From Prosopocoilus inquinatus (lineage: Eukaryota > Arthropoda > Insecta > Coleoptera > Lucanidae): 64,000 nucleotides of DNA. The notes beneath the pieces were generated by a model. It saw only the letters and a list, made by a program, of their open reading frames with translations, searched no databases and was not told where the DNA came from. The stretch is taken from contig CM069870.1 of the NCBI GenBank assembly GCA_036172665.1, forward strand, positions 28,928,001-28,992,000, read 5' to 3'. Positions within the stretch are counted from its first letter, which is position 1. Each line of letters starts with the position of its first letter. Shown here in pieces: positions 46,401 through 55,299 of this stretch. The translations under genes were made by a program, and so were the position numbers.

Positions 46401-48930
46401 TTTATCTCGATATATCGTTTTTATTTATACTATTGTTACAATACAATTGTTTTTTTAATGAAAAATAAATGATTAAATTCAACTAAAAGTATAAATACGT
46501 TGATTTTTCCGAATTCAAAAACTCTAATAAATTTTAATAGATTAGCATAACATTTCAAAGAGAAGAGCTTATTGTAAGTCTCTAATAAAAATGTAATGTT
46601 ACAAATAAAATTTTACTAAAGGAAAAAAGGAATTAAATATGCAGCAGGCATATGAGGATAAAAATTTCATATTGTGAATTAATTTCATTCGTCTTAGAAA
46701 GTATACAAAGAAATAATAAACGAACGTAAAATAATAATTTGTACCAGGAATTTAGGGTATTATACGTTTTGTCTAAAGGAGAATACTATAAGCGTATAAA
46801 ACTGTATAAAAACAGTGACGTATAAAATATTCTGTAATACTGTTTCTACAACAGTATGTACGATACATTAACTGTATAAAATATTTATTTATTTATAAAA
46901 TATTTATTAATTTATAAAATATTTATTAATTTATAAAATATTGATTCTTGTTGCGTAGGTCTATATAAGTGTTCATTAAAAACAGTAACCCATTCACAAG
47001 TCATTTTATTAATAAAACTATTGCCTGTTAAAATATGATTTTTTTAAAGATACATTCATTTTCATTTCTCACGGTAATATCTATCGTATGGGACAGTCAT
47101 CATGACAGATTGAGAATAAACACCACATGTGGTTATGTTGGTTGTTTAGATTTACAATGCTTTGATATAATTATTTTAAAATGCAACATATGGATACGTT
47201 GCAGAATAAAATAAAAGCACTTGTATGTAATTAGACATACAAATTTAAATGTCGAACACTGGAAAAATATAAACCGCGTACGTTTGCTATATTAATAAGC
47301 TGAAAAAAAAAATAAACGAAAAATATTATTTTATGTAAATTTATTAAAAGGTGTAACAACGGTGAAATAATGTAAGAAAAATCGAGTTAAGAGGAAAATT
47401 TTATATTAGAATTTAGTTATATGAATTTAGGCTTACGGGATTGATTGATTGGTTTCAATATTCGCCACTTTTTGTAAGTGATATTTAGATTTTTTTTAAA
47501 CAAAGTGATTTTATTATACACATATGATCTATTTATCACATTCAGTTAAGATTATTAACAGAATCATCTACTCTAGAAATAGGTAGACATAAAAATTACA
47601 TTTTTGCGTGGTTGGTAAAAAAGTGCTACATAATTTGTAAATTTATTGTATTAAACCATACTTACATACATATTGTAGTCTATGTGTATAATTCAATGTA
47701 TACACGTATTATACGTCCTTTATGTTTTATATATACCTATTATGCATGTAACATTTAAAACCTTATGTTTTATATATACCTATTATGCATATAACATTTA
47801 AAACCTAACTGTTACATATTGGAGCCTATTCTATTCAGTAGCATTGATATCGACTTGATACATATCAATTATTGTTATGCATCAAGTGACCTTGTAAAAT
47901 CGATATTTTGTAAACAGTTTCGTAACAACTTGCAATCCGTATCAAGTGTGATATCAAGTTAATATGCATCTCTCTTTCACTGACAGTCGGCTATCCACCT
48001 GAATTGTTATGAAATCGTATCAAGTTCTCTTCAATTATTGATAACCATATCAACTGATATGCACATCAATGTTACAGAATAGCCGTGATTGTATTATTCC
48101 TGAATTGAACCTTGAATACATCGCTGGTTTTATTAAAACTTGAAACATGGCGGATATAAAGCATATAAAATAAATGTTGTAAAAAACGCAGTTCACTTGA
48201 TCTTCATGTTACTTCGCTGTATTTTCTAAACACAAATATACGCATGTTTTCAAGTTAAAATGAAATATACGGTATGTATGTATCTCCGCTAAGTTGAAAC
48301 GAAAAATCAATAAAATACCGTAGGCTCGAGTTCCAGTGTTGTTCTATCATCTGGCAACTTTTCATACTTTGACATTACCAAAACAGGAAAATTGCAAAGC
48401 TTTGGAGAAACAAAACAGAAAAACGCAATTTTTTGATATTTAATAACTTGCAAATAGTCAATTGCATGTTAAAATAATTAATAAATATTGGAGTAGATTA
48501 ATTCGACCGTTATATTTAAAGGGTTTAAAGAAAATCGATTCTTATTTGAGGAAACTCGCCTCTTTTAGATTGTCCTTTAAAGCCAAGGTAACACTCGCGC
48601 TTTAATTATGCATTATGTTTTTATTCGATCGGTTTTTCTTGTGTTCATGAATTAACACAAGGACGTGCTAAATGATATGTTTCTGTATTAAGCACATTGT
48701 TTGTGAGCACAGTAAAAACACTGAGATCATCAGCAGCAGCGTATAACCACTTGTTAAACCAAAGAATAATATAAAATTATATTTGTTAAATATAAATCGT
48801 GTTATTATTGAAAGAAATGATATAAGTGTAGGTAAAACATATAACATAAAACAAATGCTATTTTACTCACCACGAATATCAAATTAAAAATCAACACTAA
48901 ATATTTGGCAACACTAATAGCACAACCCAT
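28383..48930 (-). CDS. Tetraspanin B, Tsp42E-type (five exons)
   Basis: Joined exons 48930-48871, 37582-37424, 37368-37192, 32054-31857 and 28457-28383 encode 222 residues. The architecture is as in tetraspanin A: MGC N-terminus, TM1, TM2 ending FFGCCGAIRES, TM3 from FAVTLIILFLISLIFG, and a large extracellular loop with CCG (135-137), LPLSCC (149-154), C161 and GC (172-173). An NQS sequon, TM4 and a short WRRGTYA tail follow. All introns are phase 0 at the same positions as in A, and only exons 3 and 4 differ in length (by 4 codons and 1 codon). Intron 1 is 11.3 kb and introns 3 and 4 are 5.1 and 3.4 kb, inflated by transposons. The frame is intact. The gene is a tandem paralogue of A; the exact orthologue is unknown. 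Confidence 0.9.
28620..30709. mobile_element. Outer inverted-repeat element in intron 4 of tetraspanin B
   Basis: GGATGTCCCAACAGTGTGTTCTC near the left end is mirrored by GAGAACGCACTGTTGGGACACC at the right. Similarity continues inward (ACACAAAACTATTTTCATCTAT near 28732 against ATAGATGAAAATAATTTTATGT near 30606). It encloses the unrelated element at 29238-30435, so it was split by a later insertion. Confidence 0.75.
29238..30435. mobile_element. Inner inverted-repeat element with a doubled left arm
   Basis: The left end GGCAAAAGTATGGAACCGGC (about 29249) is mirrored by GCCGGTTCCATACTTTTGCC at the right (about 30405-30424). A second left-type arm starts near 29682 (GGACAAAAGTGTGGAACCGG), making a direct duplication of about 440 bp within the element. 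No coding frame is visible. Confidence 0.8.
31857..32054 (-). CDS. Tetraspanin B exon 4
   Basis: This 66-codon exon carries YQCCGLEG, LPLSCC, LEC and IGCMLMC and runs into TM4. The acceptor is TTGCAG and the donor is GAG|GTATGT. Confidence 0.92.
32987..35437 (+). mobile_element. piggyBac-family transposon, 2451 bp
   Basis: TTAA flanks both ends (32983-32986 and 35438-35441). The termini CCTTCGCCGCCCGTCT and AGACGGGCGGTGAGGG are near-perfect inverted repeats. Subterminal GCCCGTCTGGGGTC elements, followed by a GACCCC repeat, lie in inverted orientation about 20 and 45 bp inside. It sits in intron 3 of tetraspanin B, opposite to gene direction. Confidence 0.93.
33521..35171 (+). pseudogene. piggyBac transposase, inactivated
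   Basis: The start at 33521 opens an acidic N-terminus (DNESDGSDADEDF), usual for the family. The catalytic DDD motifs are all readable: NITVD (about 34251-34265), ITTDNFFTSY (about 34473-34500) and FGVDTIDQM (about 34701-34727). A C-terminal cysteine-rich zinc-binding domain follows (CDMC, CKEH, CFTC near 35070-35135). It is broken by an in-frame TAA at 33935-33937, a frame-shifting deletion near 34266-34275 between the first catalytic aspartate and VYIPSKPGKYGIQIW, and an in-frame TAG at 34599-34601 where a further stretch before AVVLMST appears missing. The cut-and-paste enzyme would act at TTAA; this copy cannot make a full protein. Confidence 0.92.
35849..35971. mobile_element. ~120-bp MITE in intron 3 of tetraspanin B
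   Basis: Close copy of 13941-14072 in the same orientation, sharing TATACCGATTCCACCACAT at the left and CTACTTGGAGTGGTTTCA at the right. Confidence 0.7.
36252..37143. mobile_element. Composite element of inverted ~310-bp units, 892 bp
   Basis: It is flanked by exact CACTTAAGTAC (36241-36251 and 37144-37154), 12 bp if the shared preceding T counts. Inside are one full minus-oriented unit (36252-36561), a partial minus unit (to about 36664), then about 27 bp plus one full and one partial plus-oriented unit ending in TATATGTTCAT. The left end TTTAGAAAAATTTTG and the right end are not complements of each other. Each unit carries the same 90-odd-codon open frame (MGDSLGANPAS...). It lies in intron 3 of tetraspanin B. 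The superfamily is unclear; the duplication length would fit Mutator-like elements best. Confidence 0.8.
37192..37368 (-). CDS. Tetraspanin B exon 3
   Basis: This 59-codon exon codes TM3 (FAVTLIILFLISLIFG) and the proximal loop to EEHQKL. The acceptor is CTACAG and the donor is CTG|GTAAAG. Confidence 0.92.
37424..37582 (-). CDS. Tetraspanin B exon 2
   Basis: 53 codons, from LCGLGVVIYG to RCMLIT, including FFGCCGAIRES. The acceptor is CTTCAG and the donor is ACG|GTAAGT. Confidence 0.92.
38280..39190 (+). repeat. Alternating degenerate repeats (a-b-a-b-a)
   Basis: A segment with TTCTTCATTT...CAATAATATTGA occurs near 38280, 38805 and 39150. A second segment with GAAATTAGATTAAAATTGTT occurs near 38693 and 39019. 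The motif ACGAGATGGYGCAACTGATT recurs near 38378, 38728, 38898 and 39050. The array lies within intron 1 of tetraspanin B. It is degenerate and its origin is unknown. Confidence 0.6.
40635..41104. mobile_element. 470-bp MITE with ~35-bp inverted ends
   Basis: The left end GATTCAAAATAAATGTCCCA and right end TGGGACACTTATTCTGAATC are near-perfect complements, with CCCACCCGTTA / TAACGGGTGGG continuing inward. TA lies at both borders, as for Tc1/mariner-type insertions. A partial relative lies at 61919-62071. Confidence 0.78.
41105..42094. other. Intron 1 of tetraspanin B, unremarkable part
   Basis: Very AT-rich, with no open frame or repeat structure that I can support. Confidence 0.5.
42107..42862. 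mobile_element. Composite element of inverted ~310-bp units, 756 bp
   Basis: It is flanked by exact CAAATATTTGT (42096-42106 and 42863-42873), again preceded by T on both sides. The termini TTTAGAAAAATTTTG and TATATGTTCAT are the same as in 36252-37143. The order is also the same: a full minus unit, a partial minus unit (here with an internal deletion near 42505-42565), then a plus unit. Intron 1 of tetraspanin B. Confidence 0.8.
42874..45467. other. Intron 1 of tetraspanin B, no gene seen
   Basis: AT-rich. Open frames at 44710-45179 carry no motif. CAGGTTGTGTCAG near 44517 looks like a transposon end, but no mate was found. Confidence 0.4.
45468..45798. mobile_element. ~330-bp MITE
   Basis: GCTGTCCCGGGAGTAAAGGT at the left is mirrored by ACCTTTCCTCCCCGGACACC at the right, with CAGTACTT / AAGTATTG continuing inward. 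AAAAAGTTTATATAAAC-type sequence also recurs in inverted orientation inside (near 45516 and 45735). Confidence 0.72.
46875..46943 (+). repeat. Tandem repeat, ~18-19-bp unit, about 4 copies
   Basis: Consecutive copies of TTATAAAATATTTATTAAT with small changes. Confidence 0.8.
47721..47806 (+). repeat. 43-bp tandem duplication
   Basis: Two adjacent units beginning TATGTTTTATATATACCTAT, differing at one base (TGCATG versus TGCATA). Confidence 0.85.
47823..48086. mobile_element. ~260-bp MITE
   Basis: GCCTATTCTATTCAGTAGCATTGAT at the left is mirrored by ATCAATGTTACAGAATAGCC at the right. Many inverted ATATCAA/TTGATAT words occur inside. It lies about 0.8 kb downstream of tetraspanin B exon 1, in intron 1. 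Confidence 0.65.
48871..48930 (-). CDS. Tetraspanin B exon 1
   Basis: This 20-codon exon begins MGCAISVAKYLV and ends at donor GTG|GTGAGT. It matches the exon 1 length of A exactly. Confidence 0.88.
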
Positions 48931-49202
48931 TTTCTGTTCCAGTAACGGACAAGCATTAGATCTCTCTTCCCGTCGAAACTCGAATGATGGCTTGGTTCGT
49001 GCTTACTTCTCGGCGTCCCTGTCTTCCCCGGCATCCTGGCGTCGGAAGAAAAATGGAAACAGTGCCCTTTACCACTGCCTTTACTAATAATTGCAGAACC
49101 ACGTTGCCGAATTTACGCTCATCTCTATTATGTAGGACTGTTGATCTAAATATTTACTCTTTTAATCCTTGATACTCTTATACTTATACTAATACTTATT
49201 AA

Positions 49203-50643
49203 CAGTGTTAGAAAAAAACCTGTTTTTTTAAAAGAACAAAACACCTGTTTTTTTTTTATTTTAAACAGGTTTTTTGTTTAAAACATGTTTCAAATTGACC
49301 CTAAATTTATATATTTATATAATATTTTAAACAAAAAAAACACCTGTTTAAAACAACTTTTAAATGTTTAAATTACCTTTTTGTGTAAAAAGAAGAATTT
49401 ATTAAAATTCGATCTCTAATTAAAAGAAAGATGAAAAGTTTGTAATGTCGGATTATGTAACCTTTTAAAAATAATGTATGTACTTTAATAATAATTTAAA
49501 TCATTCAAGGCAGAGCTTGATTTTTTTAGGATCTGCGGTCGCGCTGTTTTAAATGATTTTCAAAGAAAGTATGAAGTATTTGGTATCAACATACTGAGAA
49601 AAACATTCCCAATAAAAACTAAAATCAAATACAATCCAAAGAAATAATTTTTTCAAATTACTTGATCGCATTAGAACTAAAATACATGACTCGTGGCTTT
49701 CAATACTGGAAAACAAAAATTTCAAATATGTAAAAACATGTAGTATGTTGCATTTAAAATAACAAAGTTGATATTACTTCCGGCGAAACCAAAAATCTAG
49801 TAGGTATATGTCTGAAATTTCAAATTAAATTTTTGTTTAATTCATCGTTTTCAAATTTTAATTAAACCTTAAAAGTCTAGAAGGGCGAATATACGGGCCA
49901 CACGATAGAAATTCAATGAAGACAAATGAAACGATAACGTTATAAATAGTTTAAACAGCGACATCCTACGATCGCTTTTTGACCTAACATTGCATTATCA
50001 TTCAACGACAAATTCAAGCCAGTTTGCTACATAAAACTCATCCCACAGGAAAGCGGAGGACCCAGTATGTTTCAAAACTTAATGTAATAATAAAAGGTTA
50101 AATATTGGTATTTTAAAATTTTACAGTTTAAGTATTATTCTAGTGATCAGTAATAATTAATGAATTGATTATAATCAATCTAATGCAATTTAAATTTAGT
50201 TGAAATCAGAGCTACAGTATAGTTATCACGTCATCAGCTCAGCCACGCATTGTCTACAATTGTTAAAATAATTGATATGAGAGCAAACTAAAGTTTAAAA
50301 GTTAATCTGTCAGTGAAATACAGACCCTAAACAATTACACAGTATTACGTTGCAAAAATAAAACACATATATCAAAAGTGATCTTTTTTTAGCTTAAAAC
50401 TAAAAAAATGAATTTAAAACATTAAAAAAATATATGTTTAAAACTTAAAGATAAAGCATTTATATCAAAAGAGTTCTTTTTTAGCTTAAAATTACAAAAA
50501 ATGAATTTAAAACATTATCAAAAAAAAAACATGTTTAAAACATTGTGTTTAAAACAGGTGGTATGTTTTTAATTCGGTGTTGCAAACATGTTTTTTTTTA
50601 AACACTATGTTTTAAACTGTTTGTTTTAAACTTTCCAACCCTG
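49203..50643. mobile_element. hAT-type element, 1441 bp, just upstream of tetraspanin B
   Basis: An exact 8-bp duplication CTTATTAA flanks it (49195-49202, 50644-50651). The ends CAGTGTTAGAAA and the complement of CAGGGTTGGAAA are near-identical inverted repeats. Many TGTTTAAAAC-like words cluster in both subterminal regions, as expected of transposase-binding sites. No transposase is present. It carries older fragments of the giant foldback (49553-49900) and of the 310-bp unit (about 49955-50060). It starts 272 bp upstream of the tetraspanin B start codon. Confidence 0.85.
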
Positions 50644-50893
50644 CTTATTAACATTTGCATTAGTATTTTTATGCAATAAATAATTGTAAAATTTCCCGAA
50701 TTGTCAATAAATTGAAGTTAAGTACGTATTATTTTCTAACGCTTATGTGAGTGGGATACAAATAATCGAGAATTACTTAAAATTGTTATTTTACTAAGAG
50801 AGAGTAATAAACATTAAGATATTAAAGTAAGTATATGTACATAAATGAAGTTTATTCACAAAGTTCTTTCGTCGTGTTTATACAGGTGTGTTT

Positions 50894-50994
50894 GTTATCC
50901 TGCACTAGTGTACACTCACAGTATCTTCGTCTCGTATTAATGTATGAGGTAGAACAAGACACAAATACTTTAGTGTACACTAGTACAGGATAAC
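50894..50994. repeat. Inverted repeat with 23-bp arms
   Basis: GTTATCCTGCACTAGTGTAC near 50894 is mirrored by GTACACTAGTACAGGATAAC at 50975-50994, around a ~55-bp loop. Only one base differs. Confidence 0.75.
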
Positions 50995-51394
50995 AATATT
51001 ATTACTCTCAACTGTTTAAAAAAAAAAAATTACTTTCGCGTATACAGAGTCATTCATGTAAACCGTTCGTTAAATGTTTTTTTTTGTATTGTTACAGCTG
51101 TGATGCGCAATAAATCTATTTTTAGTATAAGTCACCCCGTCTTACGTCACAGAACGTTATTGAAATTTCTCGATAATTTCAGCACGTTCGAGATTACAGC
51201 CATCTACTATAAAAGCCCATACAGGCGCACCAGTAAATTAATTCAGTTATAAGTTAGCAAGCGAAAGGTTCATACCTTGAATAAATAGAAAGTACATTTT
51301 GTAGAAGTGTTATTTGATAGACAAGTGTTGTAGCTCATTACTATTGTGTTTTTAATTGTGTAAAGCGTCAGCTTGTAATTAAAGTGTTCTGAAT

Positions 51395-53164
51395 TTCCCT
51401 GTAACCCAGCGTTTCCCAAAGTTTTAGGTTTCGCGACCCCCTCTTGATCTGTGTTTATAAATATTAAATAAATAAAAAGCAAAAAAAAAACAAATGAACA
51501 TCGCGTCAACAAGAATTGCGAGAATGTTAAATTTTTTAACGTAATAAATAAAGACATTTTTGAATTTTAGTCTGAATCGATGGCTTGCATCGTGAGTTTA
51601 GTGCGAGCGGTTTCCGTCTTTTTCATTTGTTTTTTTATAGTGCAACTCGGTAACCAATCGACGTAGACCCATGGTGCGACCCATCAGTTTAAGTTAGAAA
51701 TTACTCGAGAACTAAAAAATGTAATAAAAAATGCAATTTTCTCATATTTTCCGAAATCGCTTGGCTCATTTTTTTAATAACGCAAGATTCTTCACAATGC
51801 GGAGTCCAATTTTCTTATTTATTTGTCATGGTAAACTCAAAAGCAAAAAATCTAAATCTATTTGATTTCAAAATGAATTTCAGTAAAAAAACTTGTCGAA
51901 AACAAAATTATTCGAGTTCACAGACGCGCTAATATTTAGTGATCAGTATATATCGGGGAAATATATTTTGCGCGGTTCAAATTCTAGTGAAGCGGGCAAT
52001 ATAAAATATTAGACCGTAGCCTATAAACAAACGCGAGGGCTGCGTAAACAATTAACGCCGCTACAGCAATGGTGTTACTCAGCATAACAAAAAACATAGC
52101 AATATTGCCGCAAAAAGAAATTACAGTTGTGTAATCAACTCTTCTTGTTTAAATGTGTAAAGATTTTCAGAGTAATTAGTTGACCAGTTGTACCTCGACC
52201 GCCGGAATTTATTGCGACATTGCATCATATAGTAAGAACGCCGTAAATTATTTTCACCGTCCCATTACGTAATGTGCCTGTTCGATACATTTTTACGGCG
52301 CTATTGAAACGATGGCGTGTACTCAATCAAATTCTATGCTTAGTGATCACAAGACGGGTACAATGACGTCACGTTAGCATTACTTTATTAATTTGTTTCG
52401 TTATGCAGAATGTTCATAATTTTTTTTTTTTACATTTCAGCGCAGTTGAATATGTGTATAAATGGCAAGCATTAAATTTTGGTGTTGTCACTGTCAATAA
52501 AAACCTAAATAAATATTTAAGAGACTATGCCTATAGCGCATCTTATTATGAAGTACGGCTATACGCGATCTATTCTATCTCTCATGGTTTTCGCATTTAT
52601 TTCATGTTTTTCAATAAAGCTATCCTTATCTCTCCGAAATACTACATTCTAAGAGTGAATCGCACTACAACATTCAAAAATTAAGACACAAATCTCCTTA
52701 ATATTATAAAATATAAGTTCGATGCCAACCTTTCACAATTAATTACGACTAGAATTTATTGCTCGCGATTGTATGTATAGGCAATCTATTGTAAAAAATA
52801 TGATAAATTAGTTGCAATTTATTTTGCTGCGGCCCCCTTTGAAGTCTTATGCGCCCCCCTAGCGGGGCGCGCCCCACACTTTGGGAAACGCTGCTGTAAC
52901 CGGAAGTAACTCAAAGTCAGTTTTATTTTGTTTGAATAGTTCTTTCTGATCTATCTCTAACTAGTAAATTTCCGACTTTTAACCACATTCCTACTGTTAC
53001 GAATTTGGGGGTTCACAAATTATAGTCGTTAATAAGTTGTGAACCCCCAAATTCATAACAGTATGAATGTGGATAAAAGTCGGAAATTTACTAGTTAGAG
53101 ATATATCAGAAAGAACTATTCAAACAAAATAAAAGTGACTTTGAGTTACTTCCGGTTACAGGGA
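51395..53164. repeat. Long palindrome split by a hAT element
   Basis: The left arm is 51395-51406 plus 52902-53019 and the right arm is 53036-53164. They pair nearly perfectly (for example GTGAACCCCCAAATTC near 53038 against GAATTTGGGGGTTCAC near 53002). The left arm is interrupted inside CTGTAACC by the element at 51407-52893; the uninterrupted CTGTAACC counterpart survives in the right arm. Confidence 0.85.
51407..52893. mobile_element. hAT-type element, 1487 bp
   Basis: A perfect 8-bp duplication CTGTAACC flanks it (51399-51406, 52894-52901). The termini CAGCGTTTCCCAAAGT are exact inverted repeats at both ends. The internal open frame at 52403-52684 has no transposase motif, so the copy is non-autonomous or gutted. 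Confidence 0.9.
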
Positions 53165-53279
53165 AGTTGGTATCAACGCTGTTGACTCGCTTATTCTAAA
53201 TGGAATGCTACATTTTTCCTTACATTCGTTAACTCCATAAATAAAAATGTCAAAATTTTGATTCTTTTCACAACGCTAC

Positions 53280-55100
53280 TCGTAAAAATAAAAAAAAATT
53301 GAAATTTCAGTCAAAAAGTACAATTAGTCATATACCAATCTTTAATTCTTTATTTAGACGTAAATCTATTATGGCGTTCATAAGTATAAATATTGACAAC
53401 CGTATCTTTACAATTTTGACAACTCGGACAAATGTAGTAATGACAGATTTGGATTCTCTGTAGAAAAGTGCCTCTTAAAAATGTGTAAGTTTCAAATGTC
53501 TATCTTAATCGGTTCTGATTTAAAAAAAATAAATAAAAACGAAAATGAGATATTTTCGTTTTTTCTCATTATCTTCAAAATGAAAAGGAATAAGTTACAT
53601 TACTTTTCAAATTATTAATTAGTATGAAAATATCCACAGTTTTCCTAATTTAACGGACTTCGTATTTCCTAAGCTAATGCCCGATTTCTTCATCTACCGA
53701 TAAATTTATCTGCCAGGTAGTATCCACGGAAACTATTATTGATACAATGGTTTCCTAGGATAATACCTGGCTGATAAATTTATCAGGAAGTGAAAAAATC
53801 GAGCATAACTGAGACACCTATACTCAGGCTCGAAAAATGGACGGTCTGTAAATTTACATTTTTGAAAAGAGATTAAATTACCTTTTTAGAAACATAAAAC
53901 ACTTGGTTTATTATTCAAAAGGTTTCTGAGATACATATTTTTTTTTTTTTGAAAATATAAAATTTGATTTTTAAAATGAGTTTGCACAATGCAGTTTAAT
54001 TTCTTGGTAAGTCACTTAAGACTCATTTCAGACAGATATTTTACTTACAACACATTAAACACGCAAAAAAGTACAAGTAATTTTAAAGCTCAAAATATTC
54101 AAGTACTTCAGTAACTTGTGGAATGGTATCCGGGAAATAAGATGTTGGTCCAACTAGCGCCTTATAAGTGTCTAAAATCTAGATTGAACAGCGCTCTTCG
54201 TAAAAATTAATTACAGTCAAAAAGTAGATTTAATCATCATGCGTGATACATTGTTAGAATCGTAGAAAAAAATCTATATTTCGAAATATGAAAACCCAAT
54301 ATGGCGCCCATAACAAAAATAAATTGACAGTCGTATCTCTACAATTTTAACAGCTCCGGCAAATGTCAGCTTTAGATTCTTCATAAAAAATGGCCTCAAT
54401 AATGTGTGAGTTTCAAATATCTAGCTTTATAAATTTTCGATTTCAAAATTAAGACGAAAATGAAAATCTTGGAGTTTTCTCAATATTGTTACGAACGCCT
54501 GAACGGTCCAAGTGCTAAAGGACCTTGCAATCGTAAAGTCGTGGGTTCACAGATATTTTTAGGGGGTGGTCGGTTCGGGAGAAAATTCTACACTGCTCCT
54601 CTTGAACGGCTAGGAGGTTTGGAAGTAAAAAAGTCATGGAACACTTTACACACACAAACTACACTCCTGCTTCTGAGGGCCTGACAAGTCTATGACTTAG
54701 GACACTGTTGGGCAACCAGAGAAAAATCACAGAAAAATAAATTAAGGTTCGTTAAATTAATTTTAAAATAAAAACTCGATATACTAATTTATTTAAAACA
54801 TTTATAACTATTGAAAACATTATAATTAAAGACTAATTTATTTGATGCGGATAAGCCAAACGATCAGGTGTAAACTCTAATGCCAACTGTCTTTAATTCT
54901 CCGGGCGCTAGCTGTTATAACCTGTCTTATTATGCGATATTTGTTTACCCAGAGAACTCTGTCGGCCGAAGCTTCGAGACTCAGATGCGCCAGGCTCTGA
55001 CGCGTGTAGCTTTCGTTATGTGTTGTTGGATCATCACAAAAGGAAAAGGAATAAGTTAAGTTGCTTGATTATTAATTAGAATAAAAATATGCAACTTTTT
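53280..55100. repeat. Diverged direct repeat pair, second copy interrupted
   Basis: 53280-53640 and about 54205-55100 share ordered blocks: ACAATTTTGACA/ACAATTTTAACA, GTGTAAGTTTCAAAT/GTGTGAGTTTCAAAT, and AAAAGGAATAAGTTA at the end. The second copy is interrupted at 54487-55038. Confidence 0.6.
54487..55038. mobile_element. Insertion of ~550 bp, solo-LTR-like
   Basis: Alignment of the flanking direct repeats defines the insertion. It starts TGTTACGAACG and ends GGATCATCACA, so it has the TG...CA ends of a long terminal repeat, and the length is suitable. No target duplication is clear. A box B-like GTGGGTTCACAG near 54541 leaves a tRNA-derived SINE as an alternative. Confidence 0.4.
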
Positions 55101-55299
55101 CATAATTTAATTGACCTAGAATCTCTTAAGATAAGTGAAATCCCCAGGCTTGGGCTGAAAACAAACAATGCGAATTAAATTGGATGTCCCAAAATACATT
55201 AAACACTACTTTCTGCGGCACTGTAGAATCTAGAAGAATATATGGACGCTAGGGAAGCCATTTCCGCACGTTGACTTCGCATGTGTTAACCATTACCCG

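Noticed and set aside
52403..52684. 93-codon frame inside the hAT element, considered as a transposase piece.
   Set aside because: No hAT motif (catalytic D/E regions or C-terminal dimerisation wording) can be read.
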